From NCBI GenBank assembly GCA_900539115.1, contig UQAQ01000011.1, positions 13,113 to 77,112 of the forward strand: a stretch of 64,000 nucleotides of DNA, in the 5' to 3' direction. Below, piece after piece: positions 62,759-64,000 of this stretch. Positions within the stretch are counted from its first letter, which is position 1. Every line of letters begins with the position of its first letter. Origin of the DNA: an uncultured Roseburia sp. Its GTDB lineage: Bacteria > Bacillota > Clostridia > Lachnospirales > Lachnospiraceae. Below the pieces are notes generated by a model, which saw only the letters and a list, made by a program, of their open reading frames with translations, had not been told where the DNA came from and searched no databases. The position numbers and the translations under genes were made by a program.

Positions 62759-62787
62759 ATTATATAAAAAAATGTCACAAAATGCAA
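62759..62787 (-). promoter_or_regulatory. Promoter of relA operon
   Basis: Minus strand TTGCAT, 17-bp spacer, TATAAT, with a leader of about 45 bases. Confidence 0.7.
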
Positions 62788-62819
62788 CTGTGATTTCATG
62801 TTCCAAACTGTTAAGTGCG

Positions 62820-62846
62820 AAAAAAGGAACGCTTTGAAGCGTTCCT
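62820..62846 (-). terminator. Terminator after spo0A
   Basis: GGAACGCTT-CA-AAGCGTTCC stem on the minus strand followed by TTTTTT, 12 bp after the spo0A stop. Confidence 0.92.
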
Positions 62847-62858
62847 CTCTTTCCATTA

Positions 62859-63653
62859 TTAATATGACTTGCGCATTTTCTGCTCCAGTCGTATTTTATC
62901 TGCAATTAAAGCTACAAATTCGGAATTGGTGGGTTTTCCTTTTCCATTACTGACGGTGTAACCAAATAATTCATCAATCGTATCCACTTTTCCTCTAGTC
63001 CATGCCACTTCTATCGCATGACGAATCGCCCTCTCAACTCGGCTTGGTGTCGTCTTATGCTGCTTGGCAATGGATGGATACAAAATTTTTGTGATTGAAT
63101 TCAGCATCTCACCATCATCTACAGACATCATGATCGCATCTCTTAAGTACTGATAGCCCTTTATGTGCGCAGGCACACCAATCTCGTGAATGATCTGTGT
63201 TACATCCATTTCCAGATTGTAGCCCTTTTTGTCTGATTCTCGTGATTGATAGTTCATGACAATCGGCAATGCCCCCGGTTTTAATTGCTGTATTTTCGCC
63301 TGAATCGTTTCCTTTTCAAATGGCTTTAATACATAGTATGCAGCACCGTATTGAAAAGCGGTCTGCATTACATTTTCTTGAGTAACAGCTGTCACGACAA
63401 TGAATTTCGGGCGTTTCTCGATTCCCGGTAATCCTTGGCATACTTTCTCCAAAACCAGAAGTCCGTCCATCTTTGGCATGATCAAATCCAAAAATACAAC
63501 ATCCGGTTTGGTTTCGCGGATCATTTCAATAGCCTCCACGCCATTTTCTGCCTGCCCAACAATCTCCACCTCAGTATCTTCCGATAAACTATCTTTGATC
63601 AAAGAAATTGTTCTGGCACTGTCGTCTACGATTAGAACCCTAAGCTTGTTCAC
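62859..63653 (-). CDS. spo0A: Sporulation master regulator Spo0A
   Basis: 264 residues. The receiver (1 to about 125) has VLIVDDSARTIS, phospho-acceptor Asp in VVFLDLIMPKMDG and the Lys of VLKPFEKETI. The Spo0A-specific DNA-binding domain (about 150-260) has IHEIGVPAHIKGYQYLRDAI, the recognition segment TTPSRVERAIRHAIEVAW and KPTNSEFVALIADKIRL. The start is GTG at 63653, with GGAGGT 7 bases upstream. It marks the host as a spore-forming lineage or a recent descendant of one. Confidence 0.97.
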   Translation of the reverse strand: MNKLRVLIVDDSARTISLIKDSLSEDTEVEIVGQAENGVEAIEMIRETKPDVVFLDLIMPKMDGLLVLEKVCQGLPGIEKRPKFIVVTAVTQENVMQTAFQYGAAYYVLKPFEKETIQAKIQQLKPGALPIVMNYQSRESDKKGYNLEMDVTQIIHEIGVPAHIKGYQYLRDAIMMSVDDGEMLNSITKILYPSIAKQHKTTPSRVERAIRHAIEVAWTRGKVDTIDELFGYTVSNGKGKPTNSEFVALIADKIRLEQKMRKSY

Positions 63654-63719
63654 TCTTTTTACCTCCCATATTAGTGTAGAACAGCAACGTATCATAATTT
63701 ATTTACGTGCTCCTTTTGC

Positions 63720-63748
63720 ATTATAAATGTTTTTTCCACATTTTGCAA
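63720..63748 (-). promoter_or_regulatory. Promoter of spo0A
   Basis: Minus strand TTGCAA, 17-bp spacer, TATAAT, about 65 bases before the GTG. A second -10-like TATAAT (63841-63846) with TAGAAA 17 bp upstream could give another start. No clear 0A box was seen. Confidence 0.7.
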
Positions 63749-63902
63749 TACCAATATATGGAATTGATAGCGTAAATTGTTTTTCGGAAAAATGTAAGCA
63801 GACCAGCCCTTTGATAATTTCAAGATTTTGAGCTCAGTTTATTATACTACATCTTTCCTTATATTTCTATACTTTTTCATTTCTTTGTTCTACACGCTAT
63901 GC

Positions 63903-64000
63903 TTATGCAATAGTTCCCCCGGCATTAATAATAGATCTCATCCATGAGAATTGCTTTTTCTCCAATCCCGGGATTGCTTTTCTTAACACTTCTTCATTTC
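63903..64000 (-). CDS. C-terminal end of an unidentified gene
   Basis: A minus-strand frame is open from the window edge for 31 codons and a TAA at 63903, ending KQFSWMRSIINAGGTIA. It does not look like the tail of SpoIVB, the gene often found before spo0A. Too little is visible for an assignment. Confidence 0.4.
   Translation of the reverse strand, partial: NEEVLRKAIPGLEKKQFSWMRSIINAGGTIA

Noticed and set aside
1..64000. CRISPR arrays, tRNA or rRNA genes, insertion sequences
   Set aside because: No regularly spaced direct repeats with unique spacers, no cloverleaf or rRNA-like sequence, and no transposase or integrase protein were recognised.

Overview
The window looks like part of the chromosome of a Gram-positive anaerobe of the Clostridia, most likely a xylan-using gut member of the Lachnospiraceae. 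The evidence is Spo0A, HemZ, a T-box leader, a Rex repressor, a four-subunit pyruvate:ferredoxin oxidoreductase (PFOR), lipoprotein sugar-binding proteins, strong AGGAGG-type ribosome sites and the absence of respiratory-chain genes. Genus cannot be fixed by reading alone. Almost all genes lie on the minus strand; only a GH43 glycosidase, an ABC-F ATPase and a methionyl-tRNA synthetase lie on the plus strand.

Layout. 1-5922: the end of miaB, a serine protease without a PDZ domain, and a folate/phenylalanine operon (folE, folP, fused folB-folK, pheA) behind a clear sigma-A promoter. 6290-26466: a glucuronoxylan locus. It has an aguA-uxuA-uxuB unit with its own promoter and terminator. Next to it is an operon of about 13 kb with two solute-binding proteins, four ABC permeases, a large lipoprotein (DUF5696-like), a Yip1-like membrane protein and an NHL-repeat protein, and a divergent GH43 enzyme. 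No transport ATPase is encoded here. One intergenic gap in the big operon is packed with hairpins. 26534-30186: porG-porD-porA-porB-marR, with a long dyad at the predicted start of transcription. 30174-32260: a PhoB/PhoR-like two-component pair behind four 11-bp-spaced Pho-box-like repeats.

32266-41030: an SGNH esterase, MscS, RlmH and a histidine phosphatase form one unit. Then come a lone MazF-type toxin, alr, nnrE/nnrD, acpS, a coiled-coil protein and rex (TTG start). 41202-50326 holds an ABC-F ATPase, a T-box-controlled second-type MetRS, and then an AT-rich accessory block. That block has an ART-like DUF3990 gene with an overlapping partner and a SNF2 helicase overlapping a SWIM protein with two NUMOD-like repeats. 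It is the best candidate in the window for an undescribed system.

50347-64000 returns to core genes: fabV, a hemolysin III-type protein, a double-domain chromate transporter, galM, aspS, hisS, hemZ, a metallo-beta-lactamase hydrolase, relA/spoT and spo0A, ending in a partial unidentified gene.

How the parts work together (inference): xylo-oligosaccharides are bound by the surface lipoproteins and imported. They are cut inside the cell by GH67 and GH43 enzymes, and glucuronate units pass through UxuB and UxuA toward KDG. Pyruvate is then oxidised by PFOR, with Rex and the MarR protein as likely redox or metabolite sensors.
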